From the NCBI GenBank assembly GCA_965279065.1, contig OZ257134.1:3162001-3226000 (forward strand): a DNA stretch of 64,000 bases. Direction: 5' to 3'. A program made the translations under genes and the position numbers. The notes below the pieces were generated by a model. The model ran no database searches. It worked only from the letters and a program-made list of their open reading frames with translations, and was not told the DNA's origin. The stretch comes from JAKAXS01 sp965279065 (GTDB lineage Bacteria; Pseudomonadota; Alphaproteobacteria; Rhizobiales; Hyphomicrobiaceae). Of the stretch, positions 1-8,018 are shown piece after piece. Position 1 is the stretch's first letter. Each line of letters begins with the position of its first letter.

Positions 1-519
1 GGAGAGTTGTCGCCGGCGCGAAGTCCGTACTGACTGGGAAGATAACTGTCGAGGGTACGACTTTTGGCAGCATTACGCGCATTGTACAAGGCGTCGGATG
101 TCATCTTGTTATAGTGGTATTGACGATCCTACACTGCAGCCGCATTGCGTCCTGGCGTTCCGATATCACATGACATGGCTATCTGCTTTCTTACTAAGCA
201 GGTCTGCAGATATCTGGCTGACGAACTGTCGGTGCAGCTCACCAAGTCCGCGCCCCGCAGCATCCAACCCGAAGCGGCAGCCCAACACAATTTGGCGTTT
301 CAAACGCGTCGGCCCCTCGGCCTCAAGGGAACACGTCGTGCGTGCACTCTCAGTGCGTTGAGCAGCCTCCGGCTCAGCAGCCGCGCAATTTCGGCTGCAC
401 CAGAGTCCGTCAACAACGCAAAGTGCCGAAATGGACACTTAGAATGACCTGCCTGACGTGCTCCCCTTCGGTCGCTCATCAGTCGCCGCAAGTATCTTCA
501 CCCGGATAGTCCCGCGTGG
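1..519. other. Stretch with no recognisable gene, downstream of a B12 riboswitch
   Basis: This stretch lies on the output side of the minus-strand cobalamin riboswitch at about 520-690, so a B12-related gene would be expected here on the minus strand. The open frames (up to 90 codons at 438-166) resemble no family I know. A minus frame starting at an ATG at 104 stays open to the left edge for 34 codons and could be the start of a gene that continues outside the window. I cannot name it. Confidence 0.3.
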
Positions 520-690
520 AGGATGGGCGACAAGTGCCGGCAGGTCTTCTGGCTTGCGGATCTACTAGCGCTCAACGTCTCCGGCAATCCCGAGCGGGCC
601 AGCCAGAGGTGGAGCATACAAACCGCTCACAGTTGCGGGGCAGCCCGGGATCGGTGCTCATCACACCTTACCGCGTTCCCTTCTTAGTCG
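520..690 (-). promoter_or_regulatory. Cobalamin riboswitch (orphan, left edge)
   Basis: Read on the minus strand, the region ends with a B12 box around 535-558 (GCCAGAAGACCTGCCGGC), preceded by the GC-rich and CAACTG-containing core typical of cobalamin riboswitches. The same layout recurs at 20.6, 36.9 and 38.4 kb in this window. The box has one change (GAAGACC for GGAGACC). No recognised gene follows on the minus strand before the left edge, so it either serves a gene beginning near position 104 or is a relic. Boundaries are approximate. Confidence 0.75.
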
Positions 691-941
691 CCCAACTCCT
701 ATGCGAATCAAGCGAAACCGACACAAGGGTTAGGAAACGGGCTCGTTCACGAGGTGTCAATCGGATTGGAAAGCGTTGAAGGAAGCACTACGGAAATGAT
801 GCACGGGCGCCACATTCAAAGCCGGGAACCCGCCCATGGGTTATGTCAAGCGACGGAACAATTGTCGCCGATCGACTGACACTGCACCACAAAAAAGCTC
901 ATAATAGCGGGACCGCAAACCGCCGGCCCCACTCAATCTGT
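691..941. other. No gene seen
   Basis: I see no supported coding frame or clear structure between the riboswitch and the small gene at 942. Confidence 0.4.
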
Positions 942-1151
942 TCAGTGTGCCTCGACAGCCAGCAAAACCACACCCAGCTTCTTTTCTGCCGCCTGTAGTT
1001 TGCTCACCTTCTCATCAGTGAGATTTGCATCCGCAAGATCAATGCCCGATAATGCAATGAGAGGACTGCCGATTTCTTTCTCGAGAGATTTCACAGCTTC
1101 GAGCTTGGCTGCATCCAGGTTCGATAAAGAGTACAACATCGCTGCCTCCAT
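942..1151 (-). CDS. Small hypothetical protein, 69 aa
   Basis: This short soluble, acidic, leucine-rich protein has regular spacing of hydrophobic residues that suggests two or three amphipathic helices. Codon use looks genuine (strong third-position GC bias), but I do not recognise the family. It lies about 140 bp downstream of cbiZ on the same strand and could share its transcript. An internal ATG at 1139 (MLYSLSN) is an alternative start. There is no signal peptide and no cysteine, and nothing in the sequence points to a function. Confidence 0.45.
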   Translation of the reverse strand: MEAAMLYSLSNLDAAKLEAVKSLEKEIGSPLIALSGIDLADANLTDEKVSKLQAAEKKLGVVLLAVEAH

Positions 1152-1290
1152 TTCGTTGTGCTAAGGCAAAATTATAGCCGATTCCCGGCCCATCGCCATT
1201 GCGCGCTCGTCTGAGCGTGCATCCGCCTCATGAAGCCGCAGCCCGGGCGAGCACAGATCGACTGGCTGTATCACGATGCCCGCTTCCGTC

Positions 1291-1977
1291 TCACACCTCA
1301 GCGCCTTTGCGCCGTATGGAAGCATAGTCACGCATCCACACCTCCACGCCCTCCCGTGTCGCCTCATATACGGCAGCCCCGATGGCTTCGCCGAGAGCCG
1401 TGTGCATACCTACGAAGCGTTGTTCTGATCCCTGCGCGGGGGACGCGATCAGGATACAGTCTGTGCCGGTTCCGGTGATCGCGATGCCGTCGCGGCGCAC
1501 AGCGGAATCGAGAATGGCTGTAGTTCTGCCTGATGCAATCATGGCGATGGCTTCGACTTGCGCTGCCTGAGTAAGTCGGCGCGACACATGGACGAGCGTG
1601 TTGATGGTGCCGGGAATCGCGACCGGCACTCGTGACCGTTGCCCTACGCGTTCTCCGTTCGATAGGCCCACCGTGGTAACACACACGGCGGCCTGGCCTT
1701 CGACGTCGATCCTCTTAACGTGCAGTTGGGTGATATCACGCGACGTCACCATGGCGGGAAGGCCATCGGCACCGTGCGCGGCAAGCCGGCTGGCAACGAC
1801 ATCTTCTGCGGAGACGCCCTCCGGTAGGTCGGCGTTTCGCAACTCGATCCAAGCGACGCGTTGGGTAATATGGAAGCCTGGCTGCGTGATACTCCAACTG
1901 AGAATATTTTGGGGCTGGGAGAACGTCAGCAGTAGAAACTGGGGATGGCGCTCGAGAAGGAAAGGATTTGCTGTCAC
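1291..1977 (-). CDS. cbiZ: Adenosylcobinamide amidohydrolase (CbiZ family)
   Basis: CbiZ enzymes hydrolyse the aminopropanol side chain of adenosylcobinamide (and in some bacteria pseudocobalamin), giving adenosylcobyric acid for rebuilding into B12. The 228-residue protein matches the family along its length: LSWSITQPGF near the N-terminus, WIELRNADLP, the PGTINTLV segment, TGTGTDCI, and the C-terminal MHTALGEAIGAAVYEATREG block. Length is normal for the family. It starts at a GTG. It stands alone on the minus strand, but fits the other B12 genes in the window (btuFCD, btuB, pduO-type) as a salvage function feeding the B12-dependent mutase. CobS/CobU-type partners needed after CbiZ are not in the window. 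Confidence 0.88.
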   Translation of the reverse strand: MTANPFLLERHPQFLLLTFSQPQNILSWSITQPGFHITQRVAWIELRNADLPEGVSAEDVVASRLAAHGADGLPAMVTSRDITQLHVKRIDVEGQAAVCVTTVGLSNGERVGQRSRVPVAIPGTINTLVHVSRRLTQAAQVEAIAMIASGRTTAILDSAVRRDGIAITGTGTDCILIASPAQGSEQRFVGMHTALGEAIGAAVYEATREGVEVWMRDYASIRRKGAEV

Positions 1978-2049
1978 TCTGAGGCTTGCTCTAAGGCGAT
2001 GAATGATGCTTGCGACCGTATCATAGTCTTAGCCGGGAAAGGCTGATTT

Positions 2050-2177
2050 ACCGGCGGACCGGCAAACTCGGAGATGTCCAGCTTCTACTTCGCCGTTCCA
2101 AGATTGAGAGCACTGTCAGGTGCCGCGGCATCGAGGTCGACTATGCTATCGATATCGCGGAGAAGATCGATATCTGA
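2050..2177 (+). pseudogene. C-terminal relic of a tyrosine recombinase
   Basis: One frame reads RRTGKLGDVQLLL, then SKIESTVR and GIEVDYAIDIAEKIDI, then a stop. This is the classic end of a phage-type integrase of the kind common in rhizobial genomes (LLGHTKIESTVRYLGIEVDDAL...). The GHT of the active-site motif is altered, and the frame is broken just upstream (near 2050), with no trace of the Arg/His catalytic region. It is a decayed end fragment and marks this edge as a former insertion hot spot. Confidence 0.7.
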
Positions 2178-3234
2178 TGGCTGCAATGCACCTGTCAGCA
2201 GACCTGGTCGGCATTCGCGCGGGCGCCGACTACGAACACGGCCATGGCCGCTTCTGAAACGAAGCAGTTTACTTGCACAATGGCTAGTTGAAGTCTGGCA
2301 GAGGCGAGAGCTCGGCAGCTTCCGTATTGATTTCAGTTTTTAAGATGACGCGTCTGTCGGGAGGACTTTTGGTTTGACCCAACAGGCTATTTGCCGCTGA
2401 CGACTGCCTCGAGCTTGCGCAACCCTCGACGAGGTCGTCGAACTTCGGCGCATCTCTGAAGATCATGAGCTTCCGCGCCGGTGATGTTGGTGGCCGGCAC
2501 GTAGCGGGTTCACGAGCGCGATTCCCTGTTCCTTGATGGCGTTGAGCGATTCCTGCGCGAGCTTTGACGTCTTGTTGACGCGGGCGGCATCGATGTCGAT
2601 GCCGCTCTTCTCTTTCAGCGATTCCTGGCGCGCTCCTTGTCCTCGGCGGTCATCGGGCGGATGAGACGAATAGTAACGCTCCCGTCATCGCTGCATGAGT
2701 TGATAGCCGGAACGGCGTGGCTGTTCGCCCGTCTGGATCTGGACGGTCAACTCGATTGTCTCTTCGTCGACGAAGCAATTCGGACGACTTCACCGGCTGT
2801 CTAGGGGCTTGCCTGATTGACTTCCTACCGATTTAGCGTCGCCGCGTGCGCCGAAATGGCTTCCGCATTGATTACGTAAGCTACTACGACGCAAAGTTTT
2901 GACCCGGTCTTCGCGCGGCGGAAACGCTTTCCTGACGGCTTTGAGCTGCGCGGGGATCCACGCAACTTTCGCGTCAATTGGCTTCGCCGACCGGATGGCC
3001 TGGGTTATCGTCCAATCTTCGATAGAGGCATCCGTGAACCTCCAGCCTTAGTCTGGCGGTGCAGCTGATGTCGTGCACTAATGATTTGCGTCCACCGCGG
3101 AAATGCATCTATCCCAATGGCCGGAACCTAACCCCGAGTGGATCGATGGCGAACTCGTTTGCTTGTGGATTGAGCAGTGGGGCATGCACGGCTTTCCGGG
3201 ACGAACTGAGCGCCCACATCAAGCAAGGACTCAA
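2178..3234. other. Degraded region without an intact gene
   Basis: Several short open pieces in different frames suggest eroded genes. The clearest is a minus-strand run of roughly 50 codons around 2490-2640 that contains SLKEKSGIDIDAARVNKTSK, broken at both ends. I cannot assign a family. Together with the integrase tail at 2050-2177 this looks like an old mobile-element scar. Confidence 0.4.
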
Positions 3235-3738
3235 ATGCCGCGATTTATGTACTTTGCCTATGGCTCAAATATGCGGACAGTCTGGCTGACGGCCCGATGC
3301 CCGACCGCAGAAGCGGTCGGTGTGGCCTTCGCCCAAGGCTATCGGCTCGAGTTCAGCAAGCGAAGCCAGGACGGATCCGGCAAAGCGACGCTCGTTCCGA
3401 GTCTAGACTCGACCGTTCCGGGCGTGCTGTTCAGTCTACATGATGAGGATGCCCCGCGCCTGGATGCCGCTGAGGGGAAAGCGTATCATCGAGCGAATGC
3501 ATTCAAAGTCTCGTACGACGACGGAAACGAGGTTGATTGTGTGACGTACATCGCAGTAGCCCAGGATCCGTTGCTGCGCCCCTACGAATGGTACAAGCGT
3601 CTCGTCGTCACGGGCGCCCGCCAACATCACCTGCCCTTGGAGCACATCGCGGCCCTAGAGGCGATAGAAGCGATTCCCGATCTCCTGCCCGCACGCCCCC
3701 AGAGGCTGACAGCGCTCCGTCTGTTGGACGGCATATAA
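3235..3738 (+). CDS. Gamma-glutamylcyclotransferase-like protein
   Basis: The 167-residue protein opens with YFAYGSNM, the hallmark of the gamma-glutamylcyclotransferase (GGCT) fold, followed by the PGVLF strand and the LDAAEG segment that carries the conserved acidic residue. GGCT enzymes release 5-oxoproline from gamma-glutamyl amines or dipeptides, and many bacterial members are of unknown substrate. I chose the ATG at 3235, because the family motif normally begins within the first few residues. The frame stays open upstream to 3103, but that extension has no family resemblance. It is isolated from its neighbours, on the edge of a degraded region. Confidence 0.75.
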   Translation: MPRFMYFAYGSNMRTVWLTARCPTAEAVGVAFAQGYRLEFSKRSQDGSGKATLVPSLDSTVPGVLFSLHDEDAPRLDAAEGKAYHRANAFKVSYDDGNEVDCVTYIAVAQDPLLRPYEWYKRLVVTGARQHHLPLEHIAALEAIEAIPDLLPARPQRLTALRLLDGI

Positions 3739-4510
3739 GTGCATAAATCTACCATCGCCCCTCACGCCCAGGTCATTCGAGTGAATCGTGCGATGGCTTT
3801 CCGCGTCCTTGAGGCGATGACTTCAACCACGAAAACTATGCAAGCTGCGCAAAAAGACTTGTAAGCAGTTCCGATGAACTGGTGAAACGTCGATCGACGA
3901 GCGACACTTTGCTTCAGATGTCGCGCCCGCTGGGAGACAGATGTCGTCTTTATTGGCCCCGAATGGCCGAACCGGTGAGCCTTTCCCGACTGTTTCTGTT
4001 GGCATGGCCCTTGCGAGAGTTATTAGTGCCTCGCCTCGGGTTGTCAGTTTCGGCAAACAAGCTTTCCTCTGGTGGTAACTCGAAGGCGAGGTGTATTGAC
4101 TGGGCAAAGCGGTGTTTGCACTTCGCCGCGATGAGCCTGAGGGAGCACCGGCCAACTTCCTCCCGTTGGGTTGATCCGGTGTTCCCTCATTTTTTTTGCG
4201 CCCAACGTCGGGCCAGCCGACTCGTTTTCCGCTGAAGCGTGAGCGAACCTGCGTCTTAGCAAGTTCGATTTTAACAGGCAGAATTGCAGAACGATAAGCC
4301 GCAAGCGCTGAGGGTGCTGGCTCTATCGACGTAAGGCGCACTTCTCTCAGGTCCTATCGACGCTTGGACGCCGCAATCGCACGAAAGCGGCGATCGTAGG
4401 AATTTGCTGTGTGCGTAGCTTGACCTTAGATCTCACGCCAAACTGCAGTTCGGTCAGGCCAATACGAACGCAAGATGAACGTGTTTCAAGATTCGGGAAA
4501 GCCGATGCTA
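3739..4510. other. No gene seen
   Basis: Long open frames exist on both strands (for example minus 4341-3823), but their composition is that of chance or decayed DNA and none matches a family I know. The right end leads into the regulatory region of the aldehyde dehydrogenase gene. Confidence 0.4.
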
Positions 4511-4537
4511 CACTTGTAGCCTTCAACACTACAAGTG
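4511..4537 (+). promoter_or_regulatory. Upstream activator site (TGTAG...CTACA)
   Basis: A perfect 9-bp inverted repeat, CACTTGTAG and CTACAAGTG, is separated by 9 bp. It contains the TGTAGC half-site shared by the other candidate activator sites here (13.4, 17.4, 21.0, 23.4 and 31.7-31.9 kb). It lies about 115 bp upstream of a sigma54-type promoter, the usual distance for an enhancer-binding protein. The obvious candidate protein is the AcoR-like activator encoded at 31.9-33.9 kb. Confidence 0.7.
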
Positions 4538-4637
4538 AAGCATTCTTTCCGCGTATCTCAACAGACATTTCGCTATTGGTCCAAACTTTATTTCAGGATT
4601 TCAATGGTTTGATGAGCCGAGCGACTCAGCGCTGTAT

Positions 4638-4653
4638 TGGCATATCCCTTGCT
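4638..4653 (+). promoter_or_regulatory. Sigma54 (-24/-12) promoter of the aldehyde dehydrogenase gene
   Basis: TGGCATATCCCTTGCT matches the sigma54 consensus (TGGCAY-N5-TTGCW) with exact GG-N10-GC spacing. The leader to the GTG start at 4888 is about 220 nt. No other gene lies between. Confidence 0.75.
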
Positions 4654-4887
4654 GCCTTTTGTTCCGCCGCTTAACGGATTTGGTTGCAACCTCGCTCACC
4701 CGATCCTTCCTCGATGTCAATGCATGGATACGAAAGCTTCTCATGCGCCTCCTCGACTCATGTCGTGGAGTAGATCCCGCAGGCGACGGAGAGGCAGGTG
4801 GAGCGGGTTGGGCGTGCATCGGTCACAAAATCAGAAAACACAAAGTCCCGCGATTACCGTGATGGACAATAGTTTAAGGGGAAACGT

Positions 4888-6324
4888 GTGAAGAGCGCTT
4901 GCAAAAATTTCATCGACGGGCGGTTTGTCGAATCGAACGAGAAACCTCTCGACGTCTACAATCCGGCTACGCTTGAGCTTATTGGCAGCGTCCCCGACAG
5001 CTCCGAAGAGACCGTTGATCTGGCGGTGGCGGCAGCCCGTCGTGCTCAACCCGCTTGGGAGAAAATGCCGGCGATCCAGCGCGCCGGCATCCTCAAGGCG
5101 ATCGCCAAAAGGCTGCGAGATTCGCGAGAAACCTTGGCGCAAACAATCACCGCGGAGCAAGGCAAGATCCTCCCGCTGGCGCGCCTGGAGGTCGATTTCA
5201 CCGCCGAGTATATGGATTACATGGCCGATTGGGCACGACGCATAGAAGGTGAAATCATCACCAGCGATCGGCCGGGCGAGAACATATTTCTGTTCCGACG
5301 CCCATTGGGCGTCACGGCAGGCATCCTTCCGTGGAATTTCCCTCTGTTCCTCATCGCGCGCAAGATGGCGCCCGCGCTCGTCACCGGCAACACCATAGTC
5401 GTAAAGCCGAGCGAAGAGACGCCTATTAATGCTTTTGAGTTCGCAAGGCTTGTTGCAGCGACCGACCTGCCACCCGGCGTATTCAATCTCGTGAGCGGCA
5501 CGGGCGCCAGAGCCGGAGCACACCTATCGGGGCATCCAAATATCGATATGGTGAGCTTCACCGGAAGTGTTGAAACAGGTCTGCGCATCATGCAGGCGGC
5601 AGCACCAAACCTCACGCGCGTCAACCTCGAGCTTGGTGGAAAGGCGCCTGCAATTGTCCTCGCGGATGCCGACCTCGAGTTGGCGGCGAAGGCGATTTAT
5701 CAGTCACGAATCGTCAACACAGGTCAGCTCTGCAATTGCGCGGAACGAATCTATGTTCAAAAGGCGGTCGAGAGTGAATTGGTAGATCGCCTCAGCAAGC
5801 TGATGAGCGCGACGCGCTACGGCGATCCCATGAAGGACCCCAATCTCGACATGGGACCGCTGATCAACCAAGCAAGCCTCGATAAAGTAAGCCGCATGGT
5901 TGACCGCGCGAAGTTGGATGGTGCGCAGGTTGTCACCGGCGGCCAATCTGCAACCCACGTCCGCGGCCATCACTATGAGCCTACGGTGTTGATGAATTGC
6001 CGCTCCGACATGGAAATCGTGCGAAAGGAGATCTTCGGGCCGGTCCTTCCTGTTCAGGCGGTCGACAGCTTGGATGAGGCAATCGCCTTGGCCAACGACT
6101 CCGAATATGGCCTTACCTCGTCGATATACACGCGCGATCTTAACGCGGCGCTACGCGCCGTCGCCGACCTGCGATTCGGAGAAACATACATTAATCGCGA
6201 ACATTTCGAGGCGATGCAGGGATTTCACGCGGGTCGTCGCAAATCCGGCATCGGCGGCGCTGACGGCAAACACGGACTCTACGAGTATACCGAAACCCAG
6301 ATCGTGTATCTGCAGCAAACCTGA
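4888..6324 (+). CDS. Aldehyde dehydrogenase, lactaldehyde/2-hydroxyaldehyde type
   Basis: This is a full-length NAD(P)-dependent aldehyde dehydrogenase (478 aa). Visible motifs are PWNFPL at 149-154, FTGSVETG at the cofactor-binding turn (about 224-231), the general base E248 in LELGG, and the nucleophile C282 in GQLCNCAER. The GQxCNCAER signature and overall length match the E. coli AldA (lactaldehyde dehydrogenase) group, which oxidises 2-hydroxyaldehydes. In this context the likely substrate is 2-hydroxyisobutyraldehyde, giving 2-hydroxyisobutyrate for the CoA ligase and mutase at 26-31 kb. That is inference. The start is GTG behind AAGGGGAAAC. It is monocistronic with its own sigma54 promoter and activator site. 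An alternative role is in another short hydroxyaldehyde pathway. Confidence 0.88.
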   Translation: MKSACKNFIDGRFVESNEKPLDVYNPATLELIGSVPDSSEETVDLAVAAARRAQPAWEKMPAIQRAGILKAIAKRLRDSRETLAQTITAEQGKILPLARLEVDFTAEYMDYMADWARRIEGEIITSDRPGENIFLFRRPLGVTAGILPWNFPLFLIARKMAPALVTGNTIVVKPSEETPINAFEFARLVAATDLPPGVFNLVSGTGARAGAHLSGHPNIDMVSFTGSVETGLRIMQAAAPNLTRVNLELGGKAPAIVLADADLELAAKAIYQSRIVNTGQLCNCAERIYVQKAVESELVDRLSKLMSATRYGDPMKDPNLDMGPLINQASLDKVSRMVDRAKLDGAQVVTGGQSATHVRGHHYEPTVLMNCRSDMEIVRKEIFGPVLPVQAVDSLDEAIALANDSEYGLTSSIYTRDLNAALRAVADLRFGETYINREHFEAMQGFHAGRRKSGIGGADGKHGLYEYTETQIVYLQQT

Positions 6325-6383
6325 AGTTGGGGGGAAGGGAAGCGTCCATGACGCCGTCGTGCGCGGCTCGTGGACGCTCACTT

Positions 6384-6806
6384 TCACCCCGCAGCCCTTA
6401 CCTCCACATTCACGTTGACTCGGCCCGCCCTGCGAAAGGTGATTTCGCATGAGAACTGGTCCCCAACAATGGTTGGCGCCATGATCTTCAACAATGCGAT
6501 GTGTAGCCCACCCGGCTTCAGTTCTGTAGTCGCCGAGCCAGGCACCGAAATTGCCTTGACTTCACGAACCGAAGGCGCGCCCTCTCCGTGATCTGTCGTG
6601 CGTTTTTCCGTGAAGTGCGCTACGGTCGGGCACTTCACGCGCAAGAGGTCATCGTTCTCGCCTCCATTTTTGATCGACATGTATACGGGGAGGTCTAGAC
6701 TCTTGTCCGAAGCTGGAGACCAAGCGGCCGAGATTTCGAGGCTGCTGGCGGCAACACATAAAGGCCATAACAAGCAAAGCAGCAATGCAATCAAGCAACG
6801 TTTCAT
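6384..6806 (-). CDS. Secreted PCu(A)C-type copper chaperone-like protein
   Basis: The 140-residue protein has a signal peptide (MKRCLIALLLCLLWPLCVAAS) and a mature part of PCu(A)C (DUF461) type: AAWSPASDKSLDLPVYMSIKN, then the ELKPGGLHIALLKI strand, where family members bind Cu(I) through His and Met. Here the classic Met ligands are partly replaced, so metal binding may differ. It overlaps the preceding gene by 4 bp and is the last gene of the minus-strand set headed by the PQQ dehydrogenase, so it may serve the periplasmic electron-transfer chain (for example cytochrome oxidase maturation). Convergent with the aldehyde dehydrogenase gene. Confidence 0.65.
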   Translation of the reverse strand: MKRCLIALLLCLLWPLCVAASSLEISAAWSPASDKSLDLPVYMSIKNGGENDDLLRVKCPTVAHFTEKRTTDHGEGAPSVREVKAISVPGSATTELKPGGLHIALLKIMAPTIVGDQFSCEITFRRAGRVNVNVEVRAAG

Positions 6807-7501
6807 GGCAAAGGCCTCTCAGGCTGTTTCCCCCTTGGTCGTGAAAGGGTGTGACGGTCAAGGCGCACATCGATCGTGGTCATGCTCACCAGATTCTTGA
6901 TGTCGGCCTGAAGCGGACGATAGAAGGCACGTTGAATCACCACCTCTCTGCCTTCCAACGATTTCCTGCAGCTTTCTTTGATAAACACGTCGCCGACCGG
7001 CGCTTCGTCGTCAGTGGGCATCTCGCGCGCGCACGACCATCCATCGTTTCCGAAAAAGCCCTTGGCCTGTGGTCCAAGCAAAAACGCCTTCTTGCGCTGA
7101 TTGAGTCTGGCTTTGTCGTCGGTTCTTATCGACAGGCCGACGACGCGTTCGCCGGAGTCTATGTCCAAGCTCAGTACTACCGGGTGCCCGGCTACCATCG
7201 TGCCCGCGTACTTGTCATCAAGCGGGCTCAAAACATTCGAGGCTTCGTCAAATTCGAAGTGCAGCCGATGTAGCCCATCATCGTCACGGGAGCATCGAAA
7301 ATATTCTGTCCAGCCTGTCAGCTGCTGACCGAGGTCCTCCGCGCAGCTGATCATGACGTATCCGCGCAAAGGCAAATCTCTGACTGACATTCCGACGCGA
7401 AGGTTTCGGAGATCAAATTTCGGCTCGCTCTCGGCCGCCGCGGTATTGAAAAACAGCGCGGCCGCAGCCGTTACGACAAGCACTGACAACCTACTACTCA
7501 T
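6803..7501 (-). CDS. Secreted hypothetical protein in the PQQ dehydrogenase operon
   Basis: The protein has about 232 residues and begins at the ATG at 7501 with a clear signal peptide (MSSRLSVLVVTAAAALFFNTAAA). The frame remains open upstream to 7588, but that part is Arg/His-rich and lies inside the cytochrome gene, so I use 7501. The mature part contains four or five cysteines and a segment LRNLRVGMSVRDLPLRGY, seen in small periplasmic proteins of unknown function. It overlaps the cytochrome c gene by 8 bp and the next gene by 4 bp, so it is certainly in the operon. I do not recognise a defined family. Confidence 0.65.
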   Translation of the reverse strand: MSSRLSVLVVTAAAALFFNTAAAESEPKFDLRNLRVGMSVRDLPLRGYVMISCAEDLGQQLTGWTEYFRCSRDDDGLHRLHFEFDEASNVLSPLDDKYAGTMVAGHPVVLSLDIDSGERVVGLSIRTDDKARLNQRKKAFLLGPQAKGFFGNDGWSCAREMPTDDEAPVGDVFIKESCRKSLEGREVVIQRAFYRPLQADIKNLVSMTTIDVRLDRHTLSRPRGKQPERPLP

Positions 7502-8018
7502 GGTTCTCCGCCGGTGACGGTGAACCCTCAGGCGGTTTGTAGTCACGGCAATTCGCCGATGAGGGGCCCCAATATGCTTCGCACTCACCGAGAGTAGATT
7601 TGCCTCGCCCCTTGACGGCTTTTTCGACGTATGTCGCGACGGAGGAGATTTCCTCGGGCGTCAAAATCGCGTTCGCCGCTCCAGGCAGCTCAACACCAGG
7701 CGTACCGGCCTTCATGCTGTAACAATTGCCGTCCACGTAGGGGTCTTTGCCGTGTGACGGCATGCCGGTCCCCGGCCGGCCACAACGCACCACCTCCTCG
7801 AGCTGATCATGGCTTAGGTGCGTCTCGCGCAAGGACAGCGCCGCCCCGCCGTAGCCTCCTCCTCCTCCGCCGTGCCACTTGTGACAACCCGAACATGCCG
7901 ACTTGTAGACGTTCTTGCCTATCCTCGCGGTATGGTCAGTCGGCTCGGCACGTAACTCAGCGGTGTTCGCCATCAAGAGGAGCCATGAAAAAATCGCCAT
8001 ATGCGATCTCATAATCAA
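7494..8018 (-). CDS. Cytochrome c, electron acceptor of the PQQ dehydrogenase
   Basis: This is a single-haem class I c-type cytochrome of 174 residues. It has a signal peptide (residues 1-24), the haem motif CSGCH at 42-46, and a methionine in a GMPSHGKDP segment that probably gives the distal ligand. A glycine run (GGGGGGYGG) follows the haem site. Its ATGA overlap with the PQQ dehydrogenase gene indicates translational coupling. The natural role is to take electrons from the reduced quinoprotein in the periplasm and pass them to a terminal oxidase, like XoxG or ExaB, though the sequence is not clearly a member of either. Confidence 0.82.
   Translation of the reverse strand: MIMRSHMAIFSWLLLMANTAELRAEPTDHTARIGKNVYKSACSGCHKWHGGGGGGYGGAALSLRETHLSHDQLEEVVRCGRPGTGMPSHGKDPYVDGNCYSMKAGTPGVELPGAANAILTPEEISSVATYVEKAVKGRGKSTLGECEAYWGPSSANCRDYKPPEGSPSPAENHE

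Noticed and set aside
3823..4341. 172-codon minus-strand open frame as a gene
   Set aside because: Composition resembles chance frames, no family is recognisable, and frames on the other strand are equally open.
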